Under the pieces are notes generated by a model, which was given only the letters and a program-made list of their open reading frames with translations, had not been told where the DNA came from and did not search any database. From the NCBI RefSeq assembly GCF_002224645.1, contig NZ_CP022121.1, positions 2,815,001-2,879,000 on the forward strand: DNA of 64,000 nt, written 5' to 3'. Both the position numbers and the translations under genes were made by a program. This DNA is from Dehalobacterium formicoaceticum (GTDB taxonomy: Bacteria > Bacillota > Dehalobacteriia > Dehalobacteriales > Dehalobacteriaceae). This document shows positions 1 through 9,815 of this stretch, piece after piece; the first letter of the stretch is position 1; each line of letters begins with the position of its first letter.

Positions 1-44
1 CATCAGGCTTTGTTACTGTTCAGTTTTCAAAGACCAGCTTGAAT
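1..44 (-). promoter_or_regulatory. rRNA operon leader with boxA-like sequence (partial)
   Basis: Read on the minus strand, bases 32 to 16 give CTTTGAAAACTGAACAG, the boxA-like antitermination/processing sequence typical of Firmicute rRNA leaders and spacers. It lies just downstream of two tandem promoters, so it should lead into a 16S rRNA gene beyond the left edge. The rRNA gene itself is not visible, so this is inference from the promoter and leader pattern. Confidence 0.7.
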
Positions 45-73
45 AGCTTATCAAATCCTGATCGGCTTGTCAA
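45..73 (-). promoter_or_regulatory. Proximal rRNA-type promoter (P2)
   Basis: Minus strand: -35 TTGACA (73-68), a 17-nt spacer and -10 TAAGCT (50-45). It has the same form as the promoter 83 nt upstream, including the shared TTTGATAA around the -10. Tandem promoters like this are the norm in front of Firmicute rRNA operons. Confidence 0.7.
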
Positions 74-127
74 GCACTTTTTTCTTTTCTTTCTTTTCTT
101 GCCTTGCCCTCTCTCGAGCGCTTGATC

Positions 128-156
128 AGTTTATCAAACTAATCTCTCATTGTCAA
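128..156 (-). promoter_or_regulatory. Distal rRNA-type promoter (P1)
   Basis: Minus strand: perfect -35 TTGACA (156-151), a 17-nt spacer and -10 TAAACT (133-128). It is the upstream member of a tandem pair directed to the left. Between it and the end of yunB (157-272) I see only AT-rich noncoding sequence. Confidence 0.7.
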
Positions 157-272
157 TCACTATTTTATTAGAAATTGGTGGGCAACTCTCTCAAGCGTTT
201 AATAGATAACAAGAAATTTAAATCGTGTCAACTGTTAATGCTTCAGTAAATTATTCCAATGAACATTGATAC

Positions 273-304
273 AGAAAAAAAGGATAGGCTATTCTCCCAT
301 CCTT
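273..304 (-). terminator. Intrinsic terminator of yunB
   Basis: On the minus strand a stem GGATGGG / CCTATCC with a short loop is followed by a run of seven T. The stem overlaps the last codons and stop of yunB. It separates yunB transcription from the rRNA promoters downstream. Confidence 0.75.
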
Positions 305-951
305 GGATTAATACCGGGAACAGTCATTTCTCCCTGAGAATTGAATTTCATATACCATTCCGGAACCGGTCCAACGATGATGCTTTCCGTAATGGGAACA
401 TCTACGCTTACATTTACGTCAGAACGTAGAAACGGAACGACAATTTGCAGATTCGTATTTACATTTAAATAAATGCGATGCTTGGTTTGATTAATTCCTG
501 CCTCAACAAATTCATCTTCCATGGTCACATCGATCATACCCAAAGGAATGATGCCAATTCTGATGGGAGGACCCGTATTAGAAAATAAAGTGCTGCCTGT
601 AACCAATCCTAGGGGCAAAGTAAACCCTTGCGTTTCTATCTTTTCTAATTCCTTTTCGACATCTAGAGTGGTCTGGGTGGAAATCCTGTTGATCAACACC
701 GTATCCGGCATCATGAGTACAATACGATTGTCATTATCTTTATGGATTCCCATGAGATCCTGATAATTAATCATGGAAACATTCTTCTGTACAGCTTCAT
801 TGATGATTTTTGTGGCCATTAACTGCGTCTTGCTTTCTGCTACTTTTATAATTGCCGGTCGTAAGATGAGATCCAGAAAGATCAGAAAACTGCCCAAGAT
901 AATAAAGGTGATGAACAAATAAACAAATTTTTTTCGATTTTTTCTTCTCAC
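289..951 (-). CDS. yunB: Sporulation protein YunB
   Basis: A 220-residue protein with one N-terminal membrane segment (about residues 9-30) and the remainder outside the membrane. The sequence after the anchor (LRPAIIKVAESKTQLMATK...) and the C-terminal half match the YunB family, needed for normal sporulation in Bacillus subtilis and under mother-cell sigma-E control there; its biochemical role is unknown. The start is GTG at 951, with GGAGGTG about 12 nt upstream. It is divergent from the penicillin-binding protein gene. A terminator hairpin overlaps its stop. Family assignment is from remembered sequence pattern; length fits. Confidence 0.85.
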   Translation of the reverse strand: MRRKNRKKFVYLFITFIILGSFLIFLDLILRPAIIKVAESKTQLMATKIINEAVQKNVSMINYQDLMGIHKDNDNRIVLMMPDTVLINRISTQTTLDVEKELEKIETQGFTLPLGLVTGSTLFSNTGPPIRIGIIPLGMIDVTMEDEFVEAGINQTKHRIYLNVNTNLQIVVPFLRSDVNVSVDVPITESIIVGPVPEWYMKFNSQGEMTVPGINPRMGE

Positions 952-1145
952 AACTTATGTTCACCTCCGCATATTTAATATATGAAGAGGAAAAAGAAAG
1001 GTTACAAAGGCCCTCTGTCCAAATCAAAAATAGTAATACTATTAAGAATTATTGTTTTATCGCCATTAATTATTATTCAGCTGCAACGACATATCCCGAC
1101 AATTTTCTTCATCTTTGCTAAATCATTTATTATCAAGAATCTTTA

Positions 1146-1154
1146 TGATATAAT
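1146..1154 (+). promoter_or_regulatory. Extended -10 promoter of the PBP gene
   Basis: TGATATAAT at 1146-1154 combines the TGn extension with a perfect TATAAT, 52 nt before the start codon. No good -35 is visible at the 17-nt spacing, which fits an extended -10 promoter. Inference from motif only. Confidence 0.5.
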
Positions 1155-1206
1155 ACATGATACATGGAAACAGTAACCCTTCTCCAAACCACAAGGAGGC
1201 CGAATA

Positions 1207-3621
1207 ATGACAACAGAACCAGAGAAAAAACGTAAAATAAAATTATCCCGTGTGCTTTTGCTTTCATTTATTTTTATTTTGATTATAGGTTTTGGTTCGG
1301 GACTAGGTCTTTTATTAGGAATCGTAAAAGACTTGCCGGACTGGGATGCTGCTGATCTCGAATCTAAGAGCACTAGCTTTGTTTATGATATCAACGGGGA
1401 TATGGTCGTCAAACTGCACAGAGCAGAAAACAGGGTACCGGTAAAATTAGATGCGATCCCTGATAGTTTGATTAATGCCTTTCTAGCCACAGAAGATGTA
1501 CGCTTCTGGCAGCATCACGGTGTAGATGTTAAAAGGGTCTTTGGCGCATTAGCCGCTGACATCCGTAATCGTAATTTTTCTGAGGGTGCCAGTACCTTAA
1601 CTATGCAATTGGTGAGAAATGCCATTTTAGAAGATCAGGACAAAAAAATAGAACGAAAAATCAAAGAAGCCCTATTGGCCATTCAAGTAGAGAGAAATTA
1701 TACCAAGGATGAAATACTGACCATGTATCTCAATGAAATCTACTTTGGCCATGGTACTCATGGTGTGCAGACTGCGTCTCAACTCTATTTTGGAAAGGAT
1801 GTCGGTGAATTGACCCTGGGTGAGTCTGCCATGCTCACCGGCTTAGTGCGCAATCCACGTAATTATTCTCCTTTTTTAAATCTTGATAATGCTATCCATA
1901 TCAGAAATGTAGTTCTGAATAATATGCTGCAATATGGCATGATCTCCCAGGAAGAAGCGGATCAGGCAAAACAGGAAAAACCAAAATTGGCAGATTATCA
2001 GCAACAGAATCTCTACGCATACCCCTGGTTTACAGATTATGTGATTGATCAGGCAGAGGACTTAATAGAAGCGGCGGGAATGGAACCCAGTCAAATCTAT
2101 ACCGGAGGATTACGTATCCATACTACTTTAGATCCTGTAATACAAAAAGCTGCCGAGGATGCTTATGCCAATGAATCCTTTTTCCCTGCCAGCAATACCA
2201 ACGATCCGGTTCAGAGTGCCATGGCAGTGATGGATCCTAAAACCGGTGAAGTCAGAGCCTTAATCGGGGGGCGGGAACACCTGACGAAAAGAGGCTTAAA
2301 CAGAGCAACAGATATCAAAAGGCAGCCTGGTTCTGCTTTTAAACCAATCTCAGTATATGCACCGGCTTTGGAGGACGGTTTTGCTCCCTCCAGTCGGGTC
2401 AATGATGTGCCAACTACCTTTGGTTCATCAAAATATCCTTATAAACCAGTGAACTATGACGGTAGATATCGCGGCTCCGTTACGATGCGAAAAGCCGTAG
2501 AAGATTCTATCAATGTTCCCGCAGTGAAGTTTTTAAGCATGATCGGAGTGAGCAAAGGATACACTTTTGCAAAAAATTTAGGGTTGGATTTAGATAAGAA
2601 TGACGAAAATCTATCCCTGGCATTAGGTGGTCTCACCTATGGGGTATCTCCTTTAGCTCTGACCGCAGCCTATTGTGCCTTTGATAATCAAGGAGTTTAT
2701 ATCAAACCTCACGTGATTACAAAAATAGTGGATCAGTATGGCAATACCATTGTGGATGTAGTTCCCGAAAAAAAGATTGCCATGAATGAACGGACAGCTT
2801 ATTTGATGACAGATATGTTAGAATCCGTGGTAAAATCAGGAACCGGTACCAGAGCCCAAATGAATCGTCCTGTCGCCGGCAAAACCGGCACCACCCAATT
2901 ACCGGATAAGGCTATTTTCAATAGCATTACTGGAAGCGCCAATAAGGATGCCTGGTTCGCTGGATACACCCCGGAATTAGTGGGTGTCGTCTGGATGGGC
3001 TATGACCAGGATGTAGATAAAGATGGCAAGCCAAATTATTTAAGGCAGGTATACGGGGGGCAATATCCGGCAAGAATCTGGAAATATGTAATGGAAAATT
3101 CCTTAAAAGAGGTTCCCGTATCATCTTTTACCAAGCCTACAGGAATTGTCTCCAAAGCAATTGATATCAAGACAGGCAAATTAGCCAGTAGTTTGACACC
3201 TGATAAGTATATCCGCTATGAAGTCTTTTCTAATGATAATATACCTACAGAATACTCTGATGCCTGGATTACGGCGAATATCTGCTCTGATAGCAAATTA
3301 CTTGCTAACGAGGAGTGTCCCAATCAGGCTAAAGGTGTTTTTTTGAAAGCTTCCTATGCCAGTCAAAGTGATATTGATGCAGGTCTGACGGCTCCTACTG
3401 CTCATTGTAACATTCATAAAGGAGCTGAATCAGCTATTGGCACTGAAATGATTGGAATTTGCACTGATCCCCGCCATAAAGGGAAATTGGTATTGGCCAA
3501 TTATCCGCAAGAAGGAGAATCAGGCGGCTGTCCGCAAGACCTCATCCAATTCAGATCATTTGAATCCGGTGAAGTTCCTACTAAGCATTGTGATTTGAAA
3601 GACCATCAAGTCAAGAAGTAA
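1207..3621 (+). CDS. Class A penicillin-binding protein (PBP1A family)
   Basis: Bifunctional peptidoglycan synthase of 804 residues. An N-terminal cytoplasmic tail and membrane anchor (about 13-38) precede a GT51 glycosyltransferase domain with EDVRFWQHHG, GASTLTMQLVRN and the ERKIKE...EILTMYLN block (about 85-260). The transpeptidase domain shows SAFK (nucleophile Ser about 376), SIN (about 434) and KTG (about 559). The last 150 residues are cysteine-containing and lie beyond the catalytic domain. AAGGAGG sits 6 nt before the ATG. Monocistronic: its own extended -10 promoter and a strong terminator straight after the stop. Complete, with all catalytic motifs present. Confidence 0.95.
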   Translation: MTTEPEKKRKIKLSRVLLLSFIFILIIGFGSGLGLLLGIVKDLPDWDAADLESKSTSFVYDINGDMVVKLHRAENRVPVKLDAIPDSLINAFLATEDVRFWQHHGVDVKRVFGALAADIRNRNFSEGASTLTMQLVRNAILEDQDKKIERKIKEALLAIQVERNYTKDEILTMYLNEIYFGHGTHGVQTASQLYFGKDVGELTLGESAMLTGLVRNPRNYSPFLNLDNAIHIRNVVLNNMLQYGMISQEEADQAKQEKPKLADYQQQNLYAYPWFTDYVIDQAEDLIEAAGMEPSQIYTGGLRIHTTLDPVIQKAAEDAYANESFFPASNTNDPVQSAMAVMDPKTGEVRALIGGREHLTKRGLNRATDIKRQPGSAFKPISVYAPALEDGFAPSSRVNDVPTTFGSSKYPYKPVNYDGRYRGSVTMRKAVEDSINVPAVKFLSMIGVSKGYTFAKNLGLDLDKNDENLSLALGGLTYGVSPLALTAAYCAFDNQGVYIKPHVITKIVDQYGNTIVDVVPEKKIAMNERTAYLMTDMLESVVKSGTGTRAQMNRPVAGKTGTTQLPDKAIFNSITGSANKDAWFAGYTPELVGVVWMGYDQDVDKDGKPNYLRQVYGGQYPARIWKYVMENSLKEVPVSSFTKPTGIVSKAIDIKTGKLASSLTPDKYIRYEVFSNDNIPTEYSDAWITANICSDSKLLANEECPNQAKGVFLKASYASQSDIDAGLTAPTAHCNIHKGAESAIGTEMIGICTDPRHKGKLVLANYPQEGESGGCPQDLIQFRSFESGEVPTKHCDLKDHQVKK

Positions 3622-3647
3622 AAAAGCCCCTTTAGGGGCTTTTTTAT
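3620..3647 (+). terminator. Bidirectional terminator between PBP and mutS2
   Basis: AAAAAAGCCCC-TTTA-GGGGCTTTTTT: a perfect short stem with A and T tracts on both sides, placed between the stop of the plus-strand PBP gene and the stop of the convergent mutS2 gene. Confidence 0.9.
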
Positions 3648-3723
3648 TTGCTTTGAGAATTTAATTTATTACTAAAGGATATGTTTATCAATGACAATCA
3701 GTTAATACATTGCGCTTAATTAA

Positions 3724-6084
3724 TTAGACATTTAAGGAAACTACGGTTACCCCATTTCCTCCCTCGTTATATTCCCCCAGGCGGGCATTTTTCACCTGGC
3801 GATGCTTCTTTAAGTGAAGGGTCACTGCATCTCGAAGGGCGCCGGTCCCTTTCCCGTGAATAATACGTACATCTTTTAATCCGGCGACATAAGCATCGTC
3901 CAAGTATTTGTCCACCTTTTCCAGGGCTTCCTCAACCAATAGACCGCGCAGATCTAATTCACTGGAGATGGCACTGATCTTTTCCATTCTGATCCGACCA
4001 ACTTTGGTGGTTCCGGTTTTTTGCTCTGTCTCCTCGGTGGTGCGAATATCCTCCAGCTTCACCGTGATTTTCATAATTCCTACCTGGACAATGATTTCGC
4101 CGGCTTGGTTGGGCAGGGACAAAACCTGACCTTTTTGATTCAATTTGGGGATTTCGATAATTTGCCCCAATTCCACCTTTTGGGGAGCTTGCCCGGCAAA
4201 ACGTTTTTCCGGGACCACATATTCCAGACCCTCACCCATCTTTTTGATTTTATCCTTGGATTGAAGCAATTTTTGGTTCTCGAACTTTTGAGATTCTGCC
4301 ACCAGACTCGATTTGAACTCATTATATAAAAGATCCATATCATCTTTGGTTTTTTTAAGGATCTTCAGGCTTTCTTCCTGGGCCCGACGCAGGATTTCCC
4401 CTTCTTTATTTTGCAGATCAATTTTTTGTGCTTCCAGGCGGTGCTTCATTACCTGGAGTTCTTTGCGAAGAGCGGCAGCCTCTTCTTTTTCTTGTTGGCT
4501 GATCTTTTGATTCAACTCCAAATTGGAGATTAAGTCCGCTACCTGAACTTGATCCTGGGTGAGAAAAGAACCTGCCTGGGCTAAAATTTCTTCATTCAAC
4601 CCCAAGCTGCGCGCAATTTCGAAGGCGTTGCTTTTACCAGGTATCCCCATAAGCAGTCGATAGGTGGGCCTTAAAGTCTCCACATTGAACTCCACGCTGG
4701 CGTTGACGATGTTAGGATTATTATAGGCATAGACCTTGAGTTCACTATAATGGGTTGTCGCTACCACCTTTACTTTTCTGCCCCTTAAGTATTCCAAAAT
4801 TGCCATGGCCAGGGCAGCACCTTCGGTGGGATCCGTTCCTGCTCCTAATTCGTCAAAGAGTACTAAGGTATGTTCATCCACTTCTTTCAAAATACGCACA
4901 ATGTTTACCAAATGAGAAGAAAATGTGCTTAAGGACTGCTCAATGCTTTGTTCATCACCGATATCGGCAAAAATATTGTGAAAAAGGCTCAAGTCACTGC
5001 CATCATCTGCCGGCACATGCAGTCCGGATAAAGCCATGGCAGTGAATAGACCGATAGTTTTTAAGGTTACTGTTTTCCCCCCGGTATTGGGACCGGTAAT
5101 AATCATAGAATCAATGTTTGATCCCAAATCCACATCAATGGGTACTACATCTTTGGGGATCAAGGGATGGCGTGCCCTTTTCAGGCGAATAATGCCATGT
5201 TCATTAATCTTGGGAGCACCCCCATCCATACTATGGCTTAACCGTCCTTTGGCAAAAATAAAGTCCAGCTGACCCAAAATTTCCAGGGTAAATAGAATTT
5301 CTGCTTCAAAAGAAGCTACCAATTGACTTAAATTCTTCAAAATAACTGTAATCTCATCATTTTCTTCGATTCTCAGCCTTTTTAAATCGTTATTCAATTC
5401 CAGAACTGCCATCGGCTCAATGAACAGAGTGGCACCACTGGCAGATTGGTCATGGACGATGCCCGGTACCTGAGTACGGTTTTCTTGCTTGACAGGAATT
5501 ACATAACGATCACCCCGAATGGTGACCAGGTTATCCTGGAGATATTTAGCCGTATTGGGATTTCGAATCAGGGAATCCAGTTTATCCTTGATGCGATCCT
5601 GACTGGTCCTGATTTTTCTTCGAATACCATATAGTTTATCACTGGCCGAGTCTATAATTGATCCGTCATCTGCCACCGTCTCACCAACGGCTGTTTCCAG
5701 GGATTTAAAGATACCCAATTTTTTAGCCAAATCCAAAATGATGGGGTAATTTTCCTTGAGATTCAGCAAAAAGAGTTTCGTCTTCCTGGCTGCGCCACAG
5801 GTATCGGCAATACTTAAAAATTGCTCCGGTTCCAGTATCCCGCCTAATGCAGCTCTTTCCACAATCCTTCCAATATCTCGGATGCCCCCTAGGGTAAAAG
5901 CAGGATTTAAACGAAGGATGTCTTTGGCTTCCGTTGTTTCTTTCAGGCCAAGCTCAATTTCATGTTTCTGGCTCATGGGTGTTAATTCTCCAGCAATTCC
6001 TTTGCCTAAAGAAGAACCGCACCTTTCCCCCAACATCTGAAGCACCCGATCAAACTCGATCTTTAGTAAGGTCTTTTCATCCAA
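3724..6084 (-). CDS. mutS2: Endonuclease MutS2 (ribosome-collision / recombination factor)
   Basis: 786 residues with MutS2 architecture: MutS-like core and clamp, ATPase with Walker A GPNTGGKT (about 332), Walker B and the DELGAGTDPTEG signature, a long charged coiled coil (about 515-620), and a C-terminal Smr domain with LDLRG (about 708) and IHGKGTGALR (about 739). The family was first linked to suppression of recombination; in B. subtilis it also acts on collided ribosomes (RqcU). The mismatch-recognition domain of MutS1 is absent, as expected. The start is TTG, 7 nt after AGGAGAGG. It follows the U32 gene with a 22-nt gap and is probably co-transcribed with it. Confidence 0.95.
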   Translation of the reverse strand: MDEKTLLKIEFDRVLQMLGERCGSSLGKGIAGELTPMSQKHEIELGLKETTEAKDILRLNPAFTLGGIRDIGRIVERAALGGILEPEQFLSIADTCGAARKTKLFLLNLKENYPIILDLAKKLGIFKSLETAVGETVADDGSIIDSASDKLYGIRRKIRTSQDRIKDKLDSLIRNPNTAKYLQDNLVTIRGDRYVIPVKQENRTQVPGIVHDQSASGATLFIEPMAVLELNNDLKRLRIEENDEITVILKNLSQLVASFEAEILFTLEILGQLDFIFAKGRLSHSMDGGAPKINEHGIIRLKRARHPLIPKDVVPIDVDLGSNIDSMIITGPNTGGKTVTLKTIGLFTAMALSGLHVPADDGSDLSLFHNIFADIGDEQSIEQSLSTFSSHLVNIVRILKEVDEHTLVLFDELGAGTDPTEGAALAMAILEYLRGRKVKVVATTHYSELKVYAYNNPNIVNASVEFNVETLRPTYRLLMGIPGKSNAFEIARSLGLNEEILAQAGSFLTQDQVQVADLISNLELNQKISQQEKEEAAALRKELQVMKHRLEAQKIDLQNKEGEILRRAQEESLKILKKTKDDMDLLYNEFKSSLVAESQKFENQKLLQSKDKIKKMGEGLEYVVPEKRFAGQAPQKVELGQIIEIPKLNQKGQVLSLPNQAGEIIVQVGIMKITVKLEDIRTTEETEQKTGTTKVGRIRMEKISAISSELDLRGLLVEEALEKVDKYLDDAYVAGLKDVRIIHGKGTGALRDAVTLHLKKHRQVKNARLGEYNEGGNGVTVVSLNV

Positions 6085-6106
6085 TCAATATCCTCTCCTC
6101 TTTCAA

Positions 6107-8632
6107 CTAGATTACGCCCCGATAATAATGCCCCTTGGTGAAACCTGCATTAGTCATCTTTGCCAATGTTTTTTCCAGGTTCTCAAGATCTAAATGCTGC
6201 ATAAGATGAGAGGATGCCGCATCAATCACCTGACGGTAGATTTGGGTGACCTGAAGAACGGCCGAAGGGGAATACCTTTTGGCCTCAATACGTAGTGAAT
6301 CAATACCCAGCTGAAGGAATTTATCCGCATGAGCCAGCATCGATAGTTCTTTGGGATTATAAAGATGCATGCGGCAAAATTGATCCACCTCAACGGGAAA
6401 AATCAGATTCATGCGGTCCTTGAGGCCGAAGGATTTTCCCTGACAGGGGCGGGAACAAGCCTTGGTGCCCTCTTTCCCGCCAAGAATTGAACCCAAGGCA
6501 CAATATTGATTGATCATCATGGGTAAAGACCCATGTACCAGACACTCAATTTTCCCTGGTCCTAAATTCATTTTTTCAATTTGGGCAAAGTTTAATTCCA
6601 GGGATAAGGTAATGAGATCAATCCCTTTCTCCCGAAGAACATCAATGGAGAAGTCATTAAAGACGTTTAGTCCCAAATCCGTATAGATCCTCCGATCCCA
6701 GCCGGATTCTTTAAGGGCCTGGATGCCCCCCATATTATTGACCAGCATGGCATTGATGGGCAATGACCCCACTCTTTCGATCATCCGGTACATTGCTGAT
6801 CTTTCTTGAGGATGAAAAATGCTGGGCAAAGCGAAAACAACTTCACACCCCTTTTGCCGACTGTATTGGGCGATATCCTTCATTTGCTCCATGGTCAGCT
6901 TGGGCTGGGATTGGAAATTTTCTCCTGATAGATAAATGCGGTCTGCCCCCGCCTCCACCGCAGCTTTTGCTCCTTCCAGGCTTCCTACTCGTACTGATAA
7001 TTCACTTTTCCTGATACGACTTTCTTTTTTTGCCGGTATGAGCTGATGAAATTTATCCATCACTTCCCGGTTTGGTACAGGCGGATAAGCATATCTCTCT
7101 AGTTTCTGCTGTTTAATCAGGTCAATGACGTGGCGCCTGGCGTTGTTTAATTCGCTGGCAGGGAGCATCACCCCCTCATCTAAATCTAATAATAACTCTT
7201 TCAGGTAAAAAGCAGTCCCACCCAGACGATTTAATTGTTTTTTTACAGACTCTTCATCCGCCGGTCTTTTCATAGCTTTTTCCACTATATATTCAGAAGT
7301 AAACCTTCCTTGATATCCTTCTTCATCGGTGGCTAGGATATGAATAGGTTTTCCCAAATGGGCTGTTAAATGAAATTTGACACCGATTAGTTTTTGAGGA
7401 TAAAGGTATGAGTTTTGGGCGGTCTCAATTAATTTCACATCATGGGTCTTAAATACCCGATCCCCGACCCTGGGCTGACCGGTAATATTAATGGAAACCT
7501 TTTCGCCGGGAGCTGCTGACCTTAGAGAACGTCCGTTACTTATAATCTGATCTACCACAAAGCCTTGCCGGCCACCTTTGGTGACCCAAATTTCCAAACC
7601 GTCACCAATGCGTATCCCTTCATCCAGCTTGATCGTTGCCATCTGGCCTTGGTTTTGAATCTCATCAATCCGGCCAATCCGCGTACCCCTGTTGTTTGGC
7701 CGCTGATAACTCATAAGATCGCGCCCTGAGTGTCCCAAAAGGTAACCATGAGTAAAGTCCCGATTAAATATTTGGGTCAGTTCTTTTAATTCCTGGGTGT
7801 TGACCTCAAAATGTTCCGGGTCATCCTTGTATCGGTCTAAGGCTTCCCGATAGATACGTACCACTGTCGCTACATATTCCGGTCTTTTCATCCGGCCTTC
7901 CAATTTTAAGGATCGAACGCCGGTCTGGCAGATCTCAGGCAAAATTTCCAAGGTGTTCAAATCCCGGGGACTTAAGAGATGATCTCCTATTTTTTCGTCA
8001 GTGGCCGGTTGTCCTTTTTCATCTACTAAGGTATAGGTCATCCGGCAGGGCTGGGCACATTTGCCCCGGTTGCCGCTGCGCCCCCCAATCAGGCTGCTCA
8101 TTAAACATTGACCGGAATAGGAAATGCATAAGGCGCCGTGGACAAAAATCTCCATTTCCAAAGATGTCTCCTTATTAATTTGGGCAATGTCCTCTAGGGA
8201 TAATTCCCGGGCTAATACCACCCTTTTAAAGTCCATTTCCTGGATAAATCTTGCCCCTTCTCCATTATGTATGATCATTTGGGTACTGCCATGCAGATTC
8301 ATCCTGGGCAACACTTGATGAATTACGAAAGCTAAACCCAAGTCCTGAATGATTAAGCCGTCCACACCCAGATCATAAAGGGTTTTCACATAGGAGACGG
8401 CATCTGTTATCTCACTGTTATCCACCAGAATATTCACCGTTACATAAACGCGAACACCTCGTAGATGGGCATATTCCACAGCCTTAGCCATTTCGTCTTC
8501 ATCAAAATTGCCGGCAAAAGCTCTGGCGCTTAAAACCTTGCCGCCTATATAAACGGCATCAGCTCCGTTTTCCACGGCGGCAACAAAAGCTTGAAAATCA
8601 CCTGCGGGGGCTAATATTTCTGGTATCTGCAA
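6107..8632 (-). CDS. U32 family protein with duplicated core (DUF3656 type)
   Basis: 841 residues. The N-terminal half begins PEILAPAGDFQAF and carries the U32 signature region FVHGALCISYSGQC with a Cys cluster ending CAQPCR (about 190). After a beta-rich middle part (about 300-560) a second, diverged copy appears: LEGAKAAVEAGADRIYLSG and VHGSLPMMINQYC...CSRPCQG (about 725). U32 proteins were named as peptidases, but characterised relatives (RlhA, TrhP) promote tRNA or 23S rRNA hydroxylation with prephenate and Fe-S clusters; the long form with DUF3656 is nearest RlhA. The exact RNA target here is unknown. TTG start with GGAG 11 nt upstream. Confidence 0.85.
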   Translation of the reverse strand: MQIPEILAPAGDFQAFVAAVENGADAVYIGGKVLSARAFAGNFDEDEMAKAVEYAHLRGVRVYVTVNILVDNSEITDAVSYVKTLYDLGVDGLIIQDLGLAFVIHQVLPRMNLHGSTQMIIHNGEGARFIQEMDFKRVVLARELSLEDIAQINKETSLEMEIFVHGALCISYSGQCLMSSLIGGRSGNRGKCAQPCRMTYTLVDEKGQPATDEKIGDHLLSPRDLNTLEILPEICQTGVRSLKLEGRMKRPEYVATVVRIYREALDRYKDDPEHFEVNTQELKELTQIFNRDFTHGYLLGHSGRDLMSYQRPNNRGTRIGRIDEIQNQGQMATIKLDEGIRIGDGLEIWVTKGGRQGFVVDQIISNGRSLRSAAPGEKVSINITGQPRVGDRVFKTHDVKLIETAQNSYLYPQKLIGVKFHLTAHLGKPIHILATDEEGYQGRFTSEYIVEKAMKRPADEESVKKQLNRLGGTAFYLKELLLDLDEGVMLPASELNNARRHVIDLIKQQKLERYAYPPVPNREVMDKFHQLIPAKKESRIRKSELSVRVGSLEGAKAAVEAGADRIYLSGENFQSQPKLTMEQMKDIAQYSRQKGCEVVFALPSIFHPQERSAMYRMIERVGSLPINAMLVNNMGGIQALKESGWDRRIYTDLGLNVFNDFSIDVLREKGIDLITLSLELNFAQIEKMNLGPGKIECLVHGSLPMMINQYCALGSILGGKEGTKACSRPCQGKSFGLKDRMNLIFPVEVDQFCRMHLYNPKELSMLAHADKFLQLGIDSLRIEAKRYSPSAVLQVTQIYRQVIDAASSHLMQHLDLENLEKTLAKMTNAGFTKGHYYRGVI

Positions 8633-8720
8633 TCAAATCATCTCCAAATTGTTCTGTCATCCTGATTATATCATTCCCTGATTTCCATGTCATCTTAAGA
8701 TAAGTTTATCGTGGAATAAG

Positions 8721-8757
8721 AAAAATTACAGGACTGTCCTAAACATCCTGTAATTTA
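8721..8757 (-). terminator. Terminator of the Nif3-like gene
   Basis: Minus strand: AAATTACAGGA, a 12-nt loop, TCCTGTAATTT, then TTTCTTATT. It lies 30 nt after the stop of the Nif3-like gene and before the U32 start, so the two are separate transcription units. Confidence 0.8.
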
Positions 8758-8786
8758 TTTTCATCTGAGCTTCTGTATCATGCTTT

Positions 8787-9755
8787 TCAGCTAACTTCTG
8801 GATTGCGTGAAAAACGATCAAAACCGGAAATAGGCAGGATTTCTATTCCTTTTTGGGTCAATTTATCTAGGAATAAATTCACACCTAAACTATCGCTGGC
8901 CATATGTCCGGCAATCACCACATTGATATGGAACTTTTCCGCATTCTTGCGATGCTTTTCGCTGATATGCATCCCCACGATTGTACCGACTCCGGCAATA
9001 GCAAGCTTTTCAAAAGCGTCCTCAGAACCACCGGTCCCCCCCGTCATATCAATGAAGATCTTCCCGACGGACCGTTTACCATTACCCACAACAATGGTTG
9101 GTCCGGCTTTTAATTTCGCTGCTTTTTTATATTCAGGAATCTCTTTCAAGAGGCTCACCAAATCATCCAAGGTATCCGGTTCCTGCTGAGCAAAATATTG
9201 ATTTAAAAATTCCGTCACCAAGTTATCCGCCGGTGTATGGACACACATCAAAGGAATTCCCAAGGCCTTAGCAGTATCAATAGTCCGACCATGATTATAG
9301 GGCATTAAACCTCTTTTAACCTCAGATATTCTGGAAGCCATCATTCCTTCCGCGACATTAATGGGTACGCCCAGATCAGCTAAGATTCCTTCCTGAATAT
9401 GCATCACCTCCGAGAGACCTGCTAAGGCATATCCTTCCGGATGATGGGCTAAAACGAGATCGATTTTTTCCCCTTTGGATATTAAACGATCTGCCAGAAG
9501 TAATTCTCCTACTTCGATGTCAATCCCGACAGCGATCTTTTTGATTTCCAGTTCCTTTTCCCCATTAAGAATGCGCGTATCGCTATAAGGATTGGTTAAA
9601 CTTTCCTGATCAAAATATTCTTTGTCCTTTTCTTCTAATTTGTCATATCGTTTTTTAGCCTTCGCTAAATCCTTTTCTACAGATTTTTGTCCCCGGGGAT
9701 CCGCAGCTATACCTGCTTCCACCGCCAAAGCATAAATTTCTTTTAATTTCATCAT
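8787..9755 (-). CDS. Nif3-like (DUF34) dinuclear-metal protein
   Basis: 322 residues from the ATG at 9755. Metal-ligand motifs of the DUF34/NIF3 family are visible: AHHPEG (about 100), HTPADN (about 175) and GMHISEKHRKNAEKFH...AGHMASD (about 265-285). Members bind two divalent metals and form toroidal hexamers; no firm reaction is known, though a role in GTP cyclohydrolase-like or metal-handling chemistry has been proposed. The N-terminal 75 residues are charged and helical. A TTG 18 nt further upstream is in frame, but GGAGG lies between it and the ATG, so the ATG is preferred. Monocistronic with its own terminator. Confidence 0.8.
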   Translation of the reverse strand: MMKLKEIYALAVEAGIAADPRGQKSVEKDLAKAKKRYDKLEEKDKEYFDQESLTNPYSDTRILNGEKELEIKKIAVGIDIEVGELLLADRLISKGEKIDLVLAHHPEGYALAGLSEVMHIQEGILADLGVPINVAEGMMASRISEVKRGLMPYNHGRTIDTAKALGIPLMCVHTPADNLVTEFLNQYFAQQEPDTLDDLVSLLKEIPEYKKAAKLKAGPTIVVGNGKRSVGKIFIDMTGGTGGSEDAFEKLAIAGVGTIVGMHISEKHRKNAEKFHINVVIAGHMASDSLGVNLFLDKLTQKGIEILPISGFDRFSRNPEVS

Positions 9756-9815
9756 GATTCCTCCGGTATCCAAATATTTTTAAGTTTCTTTTTCCCACCT
9801 AAACCTTTCCTGTTA

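Noticed and set aside
982-1176. 64-codon plus-strand ORF between yunB and the PBP gene
   Set aside because: No ribosome binding site, runs through the PBP promoter, and its residues reflect AT-rich intergenic DNA.
4021-6040. Plus-strand ORFs opposite mutS2, and similar antisense frames elsewhere
   Set aside because: Shadows of the real gene: no RBS, and the opposite frame has full family motifs.
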